From the NCBI GenBank assembly GCA_964537965.1, contig CAZIDB010000190.1, forward strand, positions 1 through 9,271: a stretch of 9,271 bases of DNA. The letters run 5' to 3'. Shown here one piece after another: positions 1 through 6,670 of the stretch; positions within the stretch are counted from its first letter, which is position 1; the number at the start of each line of letters is the position of its first letter. A model generated the notes under the pieces. The model did no database searches and was not told the origin of the DNA. It was given only the letters and a program-made list of their open reading frames with translations. This stretch comes from SURF-24 sp964537965. Lineage in GTDB: Bacteria; Bacteroidota; Ignavibacteria; Ignavibacteriales; SURF-24. Position numbers and translations under genes: made by a program.

Positions 1-254
1 ATAATGGTATAGCATCAATAATCTATCATCTTTATTCAAATAAATTTCCAAGACTGCGTATTGGTATTGGAAACGACTTCAAAGAGGGCGAACAGGTTAA
101 TTTCGTTTTAAGCAAATTTACTGAAGCGGAATTGTCTGTTCTTAAGAATATATTAGAACTGAGTTTTGAATTAATCAATCATTTTATATGTAATGGTATG
201 AAGAGTATGCTTGATTATTATAGTAATCTTGCAAATAAAAAATCAGATTCTTAA
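1..254 (+). CDS. pth: Peptidyl-tRNA hydrolase, C-terminal part (5' end outside window)
   Basis: Pth cleaves the ester bond of peptidyl-tRNAs that drop off stalled ribosomes and so recycles tRNA in the cytoplasm. The open frame is read from base 3 and ends at TAA 252-254, giving 83 visible residues. They begin NGIASIIYHL and continue FPRLRIGIGNDFKEGEQV and NFVLSKFTEAE. These match the second half of bacterial Pth: the GHNG-block remainder, the PRLRIGIG strand and the FVL-x-F segment before the C-terminal helix. The catalytic His and the N-terminal half lie upstream, so integrity cannot be judged. The gap to hppA is only 22 nt with no terminator, so the two are probably co-transcribed. Identification rests on motif recognition; no start codon is visible. 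Confidence 0.9.
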   Translation, partial: NGIASIIYHLYSNKFPRLRIGIGNDFKEGEQVNFVLSKFTEAELSVLKNILELSFELINHFICNGMKSMLDYYSNLANKKSDS

Positions 255-276
255 TACAATTGGATGGGAGTAACTA

Positions 277-2412
277 ATGGAATTAACTTTAATACTTGGT
301 ATTAGTGTTTTGTCATTGCTCTTTGGTATTTATTTGTCTGTTCATATTCTTAAGCAGGAAAAAGGCAGTCCTGAAATGCAAAAGATTGCCGATGCAATTA
401 GAAAAGGTGCAGAAGCATTTATGAAAAGACAATATACCACTATATCTGTTCTCAGTATCCTCTGTGCTATAATCATATTTATTCTTTATTCAATTGTACG
501 CAAGCCAATGCCAAATGAACCATCTGCTGTACTAATGGCAACTTACACATCACTATCTTTTTTACTTGGAGCGTTATGTTCCGGAGTAGCGGGATTTATC
601 GGTATGTTTATATCTATCAGAGCTAATTCTAGAACAGCTAATGCAGCCCTTACATCACTTAATAAAGCTTTACAAATTTCATTAAGAGGTGGGGCAGTTT
701 CCGGTTTATTTGTTGTTGCAATGAGTCTACTTGGTGTTGGAGGCTTATTTGCACTCTTCCAAACATTTGGTCCCCAGAATGATGAGTTTATTAAAAAGAT
801 TCCTTTTTTGATTGTTGGTTTTGGTTTTGGTGCATCCTTTGTTGCATTGTTTGCACAATTAGGCGGAGGAATTTATACAAAAGCTGCTGATGTTGGTGCC
901 GATTTGGTTGGTAAGGTAAGCGCAGGAATACCCGAAGATGATCCGAGAAATCCAGCCGTTATTGCCGATCTTGTTGGTGATAATGTCGGCGATTGTGCAG
1001 GAAGAGGTTCAGATCTGTTTGAATCAACAGCTGCGGAAAATATTGGAGCTATGATTCTTGGAGTAGGGCTTTATCCTTTCTTTGGAATTAATGGTGTTAT
1101 ATTTCCTTTGATTGTCAGGGCATTTGGATTGATTGCTTCAATAAGCGGAATTATGGTTGTTAAAACAAAGGAAGATGGCGATCCAATGATGGCATTGAAT
1201 CGTGGCTATTATTTAACTTCGTTCCTGGCCGCGGTTGGATTTTTTATTGGAACCAGATGGCTCTTATTTTCCGACCAATATCCGCTTGCCTGGATAAACT
1301 TTTTTCTAACTGGTGTTATTGGAATATTAACAAGTATCGCTTTCGTTTTTATAACACAATATTATACTGAATACAAATACAAACCGGTCAAGTCAATAGC
1401 TGAGGCATCATTAACTGGTCCGGCCACAAATATTATTGCAGGGTTTGCTGTTGGACTTGAATCTACTTGGTTACCGATAATTACAATTGCAACTGCTATT
1501 GTATCATCATATCATCTTGGTGTAGCAACAGGAATTCCGAACGCTGGTTTGTTCGGCACTGCAGTTGCAACAATGGGAATGTTGAGTACTGCTGCTTACA
1601 TTCTGGCTATGGATACTTTCGGACCAATAACTGATAACGCCGGAGGCATTGTTGAAATGAGCGGCCAGCCAGCACATATTAGAAAAATAACCGATAGACT
1701 GGATTCAGTTGGAAACACTACCAAAGCTTTAACAAAGGGATATGCAATTGGTTCTGCTGCTTTAGCTGCCTTCCTTTTATTCTCAGCTTATATCGATGAT
1801 GTAAATATTCTTCTAAAGGAAAAGGGATTTCCTTTGATGTCTTCTATTAACATTGCTAAACCTGAAGTATTTATTGGAGGACTACTTGGTGCAACTCTGG
1901 TATTTTTATTTAGCGCATTAGCAATTAAAGCGGTTGGTAAAACTGCTTATTATGTTATTGTAGATGTTAAGAATCAGTTCAAAGAAAAACCGGGCATACT
2001 TGATGGAAATGATGAGCCCGATTATGGCAGAACCGTAGATATTGTTACAAAAGGTGCATTAAAAAATATGATCGCTCCTGGTATTTTGGCTGTAAGTTCA
2101 CCAATATTGGTGGGATTGATTTTCAGGTTATTAAATGTAAGTGCTGAAACAGTAGCTTCATTCCTTATGGTTGGTACAATTGCCGGAATTCTTCTAGCTA
2201 CTGTTTTAAATAATAGCGGAGGAGCCTGGGATAATGCCAAAAAATTTATTGAAACAGGTGAATATGGCGGAAAACAAACTGATTGTCATAAAGCATCGGT
2301 TGTTGGTGATACTGTTGGAGATCCATTTAAAGATACTGCCGGACCTTCTTTACATGTTTTAATAAAAATATTAAGTACACTTACTTTAGTGCTAGCTCCA
2401 CTTTTTGTATAA
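277..2412 (+). CDS. hppA: Membrane-bound proton-translocating pyrophosphatase (K+-independent type)
   Basis: This integral membrane pump hydrolyses cytoplasmic pyrophosphate to drive H+ out of the cell, so it recovers energy from PPi released by biosynthesis, including tRNA charging. The 711-residue product has the usual length and about 16 hydrophobic segments. The substrate and Mg2+ site is clear: GGGIYTKAADVGADLVGK at 196-213, EDDPRNPAVIADLVGDNVGD at 220-239, DLFES at 246-250 with Glu249 at the ion-gate position, and FGPITDNAGG at 448-457. C-terminal DNAKKFIE (652-659) and VGDTVGDPFKDTAGPS (676-691) complete the site. GNTTKALTKG (479-488) has Lys483 and Thr486, where K+-dependent relatives have Ala and a small residue. 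By the known family rule this marks the K+-independent H+-pumping subfamily. The ATG at 277 is preceded by GGGAG (266-270) at 6-nt spacing. Na+ pumping is unlikely but untested. Confidence 0.97.
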   Translation: MELTLILGISVLSLLFGIYLSVHILKQEKGSPEMQKIADAIRKGAEAFMKRQYTTISVLSILCAIIIFILYSIVRKPMPNEPSAVLMATYTSLSFLLGALCSGVAGFIGMFISIRANSRTANAALTSLNKALQISLRGGAVSGLFVVAMSLLGVGGLFALFQTFGPQNDEFIKKIPFLIVGFGFGASFVALFAQLGGGIYTKAADVGADLVGKVSAGIPEDDPRNPAVIADLVGDNVGDCAGRGSDLFESTAAENIGAMILGVGLYPFFGINGVIFPLIVRAFGLIASISGIMVVKTKEDGDPMMALNRGYYLTSFLAAVGFFIGTRWLLFSDQYPLAWINFFLTGVIGILTSIAFVFITQYYTEYKYKPVKSIAEASLTGPATNIIAGFAVGLESTWLPIITIATAIVSSYHLGVATGIPNAGLFGTAVATMGMLSTAAYILAMDTFGPITDNAGGIVEMSGQPAHIRKITDRLDSVGNTTKALTKGYAIGSAALAAFLLFSAYIDDVNILLKEKGFPLMSSINIAKPEVFIGGLLGATLVFLFSALAIKAVGKTAYYVIVDVKNQFKEKPGILDGNDEPDYGRTVDIVTKGALKNMIAPGILAVSSPILVGLIFRLLNVSAETVASFLMVGTIAGILLATVLNNSGGAWDNAKKFIETGEYGGKQTDCHKASVVGDTVGDPFKDTAGPSLHVLIKILSTLTLVLAPLFV

Positions 2413-2413
2413 T
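2408..2413 (+). promoter_or_regulatory. Possible -10 element of an internal promoter for the rpsF operon
   Basis: A perfect TATAAT hexamer overlaps the hppA stop codon. At 17-bp spacing the -35 position (2385-2390) reads TTTAGT, which matches TTGACA at only three of six bases. Transcription from here would start near 2420 and give an untranslated leader of about 120 nt containing the putative S6:S18 motif. AT-rich DNA yields such hexamers by chance, so this is only a candidate. Confidence 0.25.
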
Positions 2414-2479
2414 AAAACTTGTAAATGATATAAAAATTAGAGATTTTTAGCAAGCAAAAATAGTAAACTATATGTTAAA

Positions 2480-2524
2480 CCCTGCTTTTCCTTATACCGA
2501 AGGAGAGGCCTTAAGTCCAAAGGG
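2480..2524 (+). promoter_or_regulatory. Putative S6:S18 autoregulatory leader (CCG-bulge motif)
   Basis: The leader can form a hairpin AAGG (2500-2503) / CCTT (2509-2512) with loop AGAGG. Below it is a 5' bulge ATACCG (2494-2499) and then a short outer stem CTT (2491-2493) / AAG (2513-2515). The CCG at 2497-2499 therefore sits in a bulge between a stem and a hairpin, which is the described form of the S6:S18 complex-binding motif in rpsF-rpsR operons and mimics the 16S rRNA site. CCCT (2480-2483) can also pair with AGGG (2521-2524), the 5' part of the rpsF Shine-Dalgarno, so protein binding could block initiation. The pairing was found by eye, and the outer stem is short. Confidence 0.55.
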
Positions 2525-2530
2525 AGGTGA
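2521..2530 (+). promoter_or_regulatory. Ribosome binding site that fixes the rpsF start
   Basis: AGGGAGGTGA is a near-perfect anti-SD complement ending 10 nt before the ATG at 2541. It shows that S6 starts at 2541. The in-frame ATG at 2472 lies upstream of this site, inside the leader, and has no SD of its own. Confidence 0.85.
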
Positions 2531-2540
2531 ACGTAGGACA

Positions 2541-2951
2541 ATGCGTAAGAATCATTATGAGAGTGCTGTAATTATTAATGCAGCAATAGAAGAAGAACAA
2601 ATTGAAGCAACCATTAAACGAATTGAAGATACTATTCGTAATAATGGCGGAGAGATTGTTGATGTCGATAAATGGGGAAGAAAAAGGCTCGCTTATGCCG
2701 TCAACAAAACAAAAAGCGGATATTATGCAATCATCAGGTTTGTTGCCCCACCCGAAGCAATTTCCAAACTCGAAAGAATGTACCAGCTTGACGAATTTAT
2801 TATCAGGTATTTAACTATTGTACTTGATAAATTCGCTCTTGAATATCTTGATAAGAGTAAATCTTTGCGCGAGCAGGAAAAACTTGATGCCTTAATGGCT
2901 GAGAAAGCCGAAGTAGTTGAAGAAAAAGTAAATTCAGATAACGTAGAATAA
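2541..2951 (+). CDS. rpsF: 30S ribosomal protein S6
   Basis: S6 binds the central domain of 16S rRNA as a heterodimer with S18 on the platform of the small subunit. The 136-residue product starts MRKNHYESAVIINAAIEEEQ, the usual first strand after MR-x-YE. It contains the signature DKWGRKRLAYAVNKTKSGYY at about 43-62 and ends the fold with RYLTIVLDK at 89-97. A charged, Glu/Lys-rich tail (about 100-136) follows. The frame is open further upstream to an ATG at 2472, but those 23 extra residues are unlike S6 and overlap the leader, so the 2541 start is preferred. It opens the conserved rpsF-ssb-rpsR-rplI set, with 32 nt before ssb. Confidence 0.96.
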   Translation: MRKNHYESAVIINAAIEEEQIEATIKRIEDTIRNNGGEIVDVDKWGRKRLAYAVNKTKSGYYAIIRFVAPPEAISKLERMYQLDEFIIRYLTIVLDKFALEYLDKSKSLREQEKLDALMAEKAEVVEEKVNSDNVE

Positions 2952-2983
2952 TAACAAACAAATGATAGTTTGGAGGACATAGC

Positions 2984-3457
2984 ATGAGTGACCTGAAAAT
3001 GCCTGAATTAAATAGTGTTTTAGTTGCCGGAAATTTAACTAAGGATCCTATCTTTAGACAGACTTCTAACAGTACGCCTGTAGTTAACTTTTCAATTGCT
3101 GCAAACCGTAAATATAAAGACAGTACTAACCAGTGGCAGGAAGATGTTTGTTACGTTGGTGTGGTAGCATGGAATAAACTTGCTGAAAGCTGCAAAGATC
3201 GTCTTAAAAAAGGCAGTGCTGTTCTTGTTGATGGTGAACTGCAAAGCAGAAGCTGGAAAACAGAAGATGGACATAACAGAAGCATTGTTGAAATAAAGGC
3301 AAAACGGATTCAATTTCTGAATAAACTAAGTAAGAATACCACCAATGGCGAAAATGGTGGCGAGTCTATTGTTGATGATCTTGATTATGAAGATAATTCA
3401 TTCGATAAATTTTTATCTGATGAGGAATCTGAACTTTTAAATAATTCACATAATTAA
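2984..3457 (+). CDS. ssb: Single-stranded DNA-binding protein (SSB), atypical C-terminus
   Basis: SSB coats single-stranded DNA during replication, recombination and repair, normally as an OB-fold tetramer. The 157-residue product has an OB fold at about 8-113: LNSVLVAGNLTKDP near the start, TPVVNFSIAANRKY (31-44), VGVVAWNKLAE (58-68), KGSAVLVDGELQSRSW (76-91) and a closing IVEIKAKRIQFL. Residues 114-157 form a short acidic, Asn/Ser-containing tail. The tail ends in NNSHN and lacks the acidic DDIPF-like tip that normally recruits partner proteins. The ATG at 2984 is preceded by TGGAGG. Its place between rpsF and rpsR is the classical one. The fold assignment is secure. Whether it is the main replicative SSB or has a paralogue cannot be seen here. 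Confidence 0.95.
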   Translation: MSDLKMPELNSVLVAGNLTKDPIFRQTSNSTPVVNFSIAANRKYKDSTNQWQEDVCYVGVVAWNKLAESCKDRLKKGSAVLVDGELQSRSWKTEDGHNRSIVEIKAKRIQFLNKLSKNTTNGENGGESIVDDLDYEDNSFDKFLSDEESELLNNSHN

Positions 3458-3471
3458 AATTGGTTGTAGGA

Positions 3472-3690
3472 ATGAAAACTAAAAGAGTATGTAAATTTTG
3501 CGAAGCCAATGTACATTACATCGATTACAAGGATGAAAAAAGGTTGGTTAAATTTTTAACCGAGCAAGGTAAAATTATTCCTAAGAGAATTACAGGTACT
3601 TGTACAAAGCACCAGAGAGAATTAGTTGCTGCTATTAAAAGAGCAAGACAAATTGCTTTACTTCCTTACATCTCAGAAGCAATTAAATAG
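3472..3690 (+). CDS. rpsR: 30S ribosomal protein S18, zinc-binding form
   Basis: S18 pairs with S6 on the 30S platform near the mRNA exit. From the ATG at 3472 it has 72 residues. It carries a four-ligand zinc-type set: Cys7 and Cys10 (CKFC) with Cys44 and His47 (CTKH). The core FLTEQGKIIPKRITGTCTKH and the helix AAIKRARQIALLPY are standard. An in-frame TTG at 3460 would add MVVG, giving 76 residues. The only SD-like bases, AGGA 3468-3471, abut the ATG at 3472, which is too close to be ideal and does not support the TTG either. I prefer the ATG because family members begin within a few residues of the CKFC block. The 14-nt spacing from ssb suggests translational coupling. Confidence 0.93.
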   Translation: MKTKRVCKFCEANVHYIDYKDEKRLVKFLTEQGKIIPKRITGTCTKHQRELVAAIKRARQIALLPYISEAIK

Positions 3691-3702
3691 TAAGGAGGAA
3701 AG

Positions 3703-4146
3703 ATGAAAGTAATTTTAAGAAAAAACTTTGAACAACTTGGCCAGATTGGCGATATAGTGGATGTTAAAAACGGTTATGCCCGTAACTTTCTTATTCCGCG
3801 CAATATTGCCTATGCTGCTCAAAAAGGTAATCTTAAATCTCTCGAAGAAGAAAAGAAAGCTCTTGAGAAAAAGAAACAGAAAGAACTTACCGCAGCAGAA
3901 AAACTTGCTGCAGAACTTGAGAAAGTTTCTGTTACAATACCGGTTAAAGTTGGTGAAGAAGATAAAATCTTTGGAACTGTTACCAACCAGATGATTGCCG
4001 ATTCACTTAAAGAAAAAGGTTTTGATATTGAAAAACGTAAAATAGATATTCCTGAAGCAATTAAATCTTTGGGAATCTACAGCGTTAATATCAAACTTCA
4101 TCCTCACGTAACGGCGGTTGTAAAAACCTGGGTTGTTCGCGAATAG
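3703..4146 (+). CDS. rplI: 50S ribosomal protein L9
   Basis: L9 binds domain V of 23S rRNA at the base of the L1 stalk and helps keep reading frame. The 147-residue product has the classic dumbbell plan. The N-terminal RNA-binding domain MKVILRKNFEQLGQIGDIVD...GYARNFLIP spans about 1-40. A long, highly charged Glu/Lys helix (about 41-75) links it to a C-terminal domain (about 76-147) with KIFGTVTNQMIADSLKEKG and a closing HPHVTAVVKTWVVRE. The usual Gly after the LIP-x block is Asn here (LIPRNIA), a minor deviation. AAGGAGG (3692-3698) lies 4 nt before the ATG. It is the last gene of the operon, directly before a terminator. Confidence 0.97.
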   Translation: MKVILRKNFEQLGQIGDIVDVKNGYARNFLIPRNIAYAAQKGNLKSLEEEKKALEKKKQKELTAAEKLAAELEKVSVTIPVKVGEEDKIFGTVTNQMIADSLKEKGFDIEKRKIDIPEAIKSLGIYSVNIKLHPHVTAVVKTWVVRE

Positions 4147-4149
4147 ATT

Positions 4150-4181
4150 AAAAAAAGCCTCTGTAACACAGAGGCTTTTTT
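4150..4181 (+). terminator. Intrinsic terminator of the rpsF-rplI operon
   Basis: A perfect 8-bp stem GCCTCTGT (4157-4164) / ACAGAGGC (4168-4175) with loop AAC is followed by six T. A matching A-tract (4150-4156) precedes the stem. It begins 3 nt after the rplI stop codon. The flanking A- and T-tracts mean it could also stop transcription on the opposite strand, although no gene runs into it from that side. Confidence 0.95.
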
Positions 4182-4183
4182 GT

Positions 4184-4215
4184 TTTGTTTTTCTTCACAC
4201 CTTCATTTATCTTTA
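4184..4215 (+). promoter_or_regulatory. Candidate Bacteroidetes-type promoter for the carbamoyltransferase cassette
   Basis: TTTG (4184-4187), 20 bp, then TATCTTTA (4208-4215) fits the Bacteroidetes -33/-7 pattern TTTG-N(19-21)-TAnnTTTG, except for the final G. Initiation would fall near 4222, a short distance before the candidate start codons at 4236 and 4251. The -33 box lies directly behind the terminator T-tract, so chance resemblance in T-rich DNA is a real alternative. Confidence 0.3.
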
Positions 4216-4235
4216 TTTCACTTTTTTAAATCGGA

Positions 4236-6068
4236 ATGGCTTTACAGCAAATGTACATTTTAGGTATATCGGCATTTTATCATGATAGCGCAGCAGCACT
4301 GGTTAAGGATGGCGGGATTGTTGCCGCCGCACAGGAAGAACGTTTTACAAGAAAAAAACATGATCATCGTTTTCCGTCCAAAGCAATAAAATATTGTCTT
4401 GATAGTCATGGAATTAAGGGCTCAGATCTTGATTATGTTGCATTTTACGATAAGCCTTTTCTGAAATTTGAAAGACTACTAGAAACGTACCTTGCATATG
4501 CTCCTATTGGCATTAAATCATTTATTAAAGCAATGCCGTTATGGTTAAAAGAAAAGCTGTGGATGAAAACAGTTATTGAAAATGAACTTGGATTTAAAGG
4601 AAAGATTATTTTCCCCGAGCATCACGAGTCTCACGCCGCTTCAGCATTTTTTCCATCTCCTTTTAATGATGCCGCATTCTTAACAATGGATGGGGTAGGT
4701 GAATGGACTACTACTAGTTTTGGCATTGGTGAAGGAAATAAAATAAATATTAATGCTGATATAATATTTCCGCATTCGCTTGGAATGCTTTACTCCGCAT
4801 TTACATACTACACAGGCTTTAAGGTAAACAGTGGTGAATACAAAGTCATGGGTCTTGCTCCTTACGGTAAACCAATTTATAAAGACTTAATCCTTAAGGA
4901 ACTTATTGATGTTAAAAATGATGGTTCATTCAGAATGAACATGGATTACTTTAACTATTGTGCCGGTTTAACTATGACAAACAGTAAATTTGATAAACTG
5001 TTCGGAAGCAAACCAAGAAAGCCTGAATCAAAACTAACACAAAAAGAAATGGATCTGGCTCGTTCTGTTCAGGATGTTACCGAAGAGATAATGCTTAAAG
5101 CTGCTAATCATGTTTATAAAGAAACCGGCAAAAAATATTTATGCCTTGCCGGAGGCGTTGCCTTAAATTGTGTTGGCAACGGAAAGTTGCTGAGAGAAAG
5201 TCAGTTTGAAGATATCTGGATTCAACCGGCAGCAGGTGATGCAGGCGGTGCGCTTGGTGCTGCTTTATTTGTATGGTACCAGTATTTAAATAATGAAAGA
5301 ACTATTGATGATAATTTAGACAAACAATCAGGCTCTTACCTTGGACCGGAGTTTTCTTTAATTGAAATTGAAAACTATCTTAAAAAAAATTCGATAGAGT
5401 ATAAAGAAGTTGACAGGAAAGATCTTGTAAATGAAGTTGCCGATTTAATTGCACAGGAAAAAGTCATTGGATGGTTCCAGGGTAAAATGGAATTTGGTCC
5501 CCGTGCTCTCGGTGCAAGGACAATAATCGGTGATGCACGTTCATCAAAAATGCAGGAGACAATGAACTTAAAAATTAAATTCAGGGAAAGCTTCAGGCCG
5601 TTTGCCCCTTCTGTTTTAAGTGAAAAAGTTTCCGAGTATTTTGAGATTGACAGGCCAAGTCCTTATATGTTACTTGTTGCCGATGTAAAAAAAGAGCGTC
5701 AGAAAAAAATGAGTGAAGACGAAGAAAAATTATTTGGAATTGATAAGTTGAATATTCTGCGCTCCGATATTCCTGCTGTTACTCATATTGATTACTCGGC
5801 AAGAATCCAAACGGTACATAAGGAAACAAATCCGCTCTACCATGAATTACTGGAAAAATTTTATAACAAGTACGGCTGCGGTGTAATTGTGAATACTTCA
5901 TTTAATGTACGCGGTGAACCAATTGTTTGTACACCCGAAGACGCATACAAATGTTTTATGCGGACAGATATGGATTATCTTGTAATGGGCAATTTTATCC
6001 TTGATAAAAAAAATCAGAAAGCGCTAAAAGAAACAAAAGACTGGCGGAAAGAATTTACATTGGACTAA
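4236..6068 (+). CDS. Carbamoyltransferase, NodU/CmcH/TobZ family
   Basis: Family members transfer a carbamoyl group from carbamoyl phosphate, via carbamoyl-adenylate made with ATP, to a hydroxyl of a sugar, antibiotic or other acceptor. The 610-residue product has both known domains. The Kae1-like N-terminal domain opens with MYILGISAFYHDSAAALVKD and has EHHESHAASAFF (128-139), LTMDGVGEW (149-157), GEYKVMGLAPYGKP (200-213), LAGGVALNC (304-312) and PAAGDAGGALGAAL (331-344). His129, His133 and Asp335 fit the metal-binding triad. The C-terminal domain has WFQGKMEFGPRALGARTIIG (413-432), FRESFRPFAPSVL (449-461) and VNTSFNVRGEPIVCTPEDA (552-570). No motif is visibly lost. Neither the ATG at 4236 nor the in-frame ATG at 4251 has an SD. 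Homologues usually begin at MYILGIS, so 4251 (605 residues) may be the true start. The acceptor is unknown; the two small membrane genes behind it suggest work at the membrane. Confidence 0.93.
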   Translation: MALQQMYILGISAFYHDSAAALVKDGGIVAAAQEERFTRKKHDHRFPSKAIKYCLDSHGIKGSDLDYVAFYDKPFLKFERLLETYLAYAPIGIKSFIKAMPLWLKEKLWMKTVIENELGFKGKIIFPEHHESHAASAFFPSPFNDAAFLTMDGVGEWTTTSFGIGEGNKININADIIFPHSLGMLYSAFTYYTGFKVNSGEYKVMGLAPYGKPIYKDLILKELIDVKNDGSFRMNMDYFNYCAGLTMTNSKFDKLFGSKPRKPESKLTQKEMDLARSVQDVTEEIMLKAANHVYKETGKKYLCLAGGVALNCVGNGKLLRESQFEDIWIQPAAGDAGGALGAALFVWYQYLNNERTIDDNLDKQSGSYLGPEFSLIEIENYLKKNSIEYKEVDRKDLVNEVADLIAQEKVIGWFQGKMEFGPRALGARTIIGDARSSKMQETMNLKIKFRESFRPFAPSVLSEKVSEYFEIDRPSPYMLLVADVKKERQKKMSEDEEKLFGIDKLNILRSDIPAVTHIDYSARIQTVHKETNPLYHELLEKFYNKYGCGVIVNTSFNVRGEPIVCTPEDAYKCFMRTDMDYLVMGNFILDKKNQKALKETKDWRKEFTLD

Positions 6069-6072
6069 TCTT

Positions 6073-6486
6073 ATGCTTGAAGAATTTAAAAATATAAAAA
6101 GCTCTAAAGATGAATTAAGAAAATTCGGTTTAACAATCGGGATTGTACTCTTATTAATTGCACTTTTTATTTTCATATTTAAAGCAAGCTTAAGCATAGC
6201 ACTTGTTGTACCCGGATTACTCTTTCTTATATTTTCTTTTTCCATCCCGATAATTCTACTGCCGTTTCAGAAATTCTGGATGGCGCTGGCAATCGTTCTG
6301 GGCTGGTTTTCTACCAGAATTATTTTAAGTATTATATTTTATTTAATGTTAACTCCAATAAGGATAATCGCAAGGATTTTTGGCAAAGAATTTCTTGATC
6401 TGAAAATTGATAGAAATGCGAAAAGTTATTGGAGATACAGATCTCAAAAAGAATTTAATCCTTTAGATTACGAGAAACAGTTTTAA
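6073..6486 (+). CDS. SxtJ-family small integral membrane protein
   Basis: The 137-residue product has a short charged N-terminus (1-17) and hydrophobic segments at about 18-36, 40-62 and 68-98. The last is long enough for a re-entrant or paired segment. A conserved-looking basic and aromatic tail follows, with GKEFLDLKIDR, SYWRYR and NPLDYEKQF. This plan and position match SxtJ, named from the saxitoxin cluster, where it sits between the O-carbamoyltransferase SxtI and the small SxtK. Its biochemical function is not established. It starts 4 nt after the carbamoyltransferase stop codon and lacks its own SD, so translation is probably coupled. Anchoring or activating the transferase at the membrane is inference. 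No catalytic motif is visible. Confidence 0.82.
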   Translation: MLEEFKNIKSSKDELRKFGLTIGIVLLLIALFIFIFKASLSIALVVPGLLFLIFSFSIPIILLPFQKFWMALAIVLGWFSTRIILSIIFYLMLTPIRIIARIFGKEFLDLKIDRNAKSYWRYRSQKEFNPLDYEKQF

Positions 6487-6511
6487 TTTATAAAAGAATA
6501 AAAACAACAAT

Positions 6512-6670
6512 ATGAGCAAACTTTCTATTTTGGCTGAACTTTGGCAATTCCTCCGCGTTCGAAAAAAATGGTGGCTAATGCCTATTATAATTGTTCTGGT
6601 GCTTCTAGGCGGTTTAATAATATTAACGCAGGGTTCAGCTTTAGCGCCTTTTATTTACGCCATCTTTTAA
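6512..6670 (+). CDS. DUF5989/SxtK-like 52-residue membrane protein
   Basis: The frame from ATG 6512 to TAA 6668-6670 encodes 52 residues. An amphipathic, basic and aromatic N-terminal half (MSKLSILAELWQFLRVRKKW, then WLMP) precedes one transmembrane segment at about 24-39. The tail TQGSALAPFIYAIF is short and hydrophobic. The LWQFLRVRKKWWLMP pattern and the GSALAPFIY end are characteristic of the DUF5989 family found beside SxtJ and carbamoyltransferase genes. Its function is unknown. It lies 25 nt after the sxtJ-like gene with no clear SD. Its stop codon overlaps that of the convergent SGNH gene. Conservation of the protein pattern, not length, supports it as a real gene. Confidence 0.85.
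   Translation: MSKLSILAELWQFLRVRKKWWLMPIIIVLVLLGGLIILTQGSALAPFIYAIF

Noticed and set aside
2431..2449. 7-bp inverted repeat TAAAAAT/ATTTTTA as a terminator after hppA
   Set aside because: The stem is entirely A/T and no T-tract follows it (GCAAGC comes next), so it would be too weak to terminate.
2472..2540. In-frame ATG upstream giving a 23-residue longer S6
   Set aside because: The extra residues do not resemble S6. The strong SD at 2521-2530 lies downstream of this ATG and points to 2541, and the segment coincides with the putative regulatory leader.
2602..2814. Alternate-frame open stretch inside rpsF
   Set aside because: It lies wholly inside the S6 gene in another frame and has no SD. 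Similar shadows in hppA, ssb, rplI and the carbamoyltransferase were dismissed for the same reason.
6024..6245. Open frame on the - strand across the carbamoyltransferase and SxtJ-like junction
   Set aside because: It is antisense to two well-supported genes and its product is low-complexity Lys/Asn/Ser-rich, as expected from the complement of AT-rich membrane-protein coding DNA.
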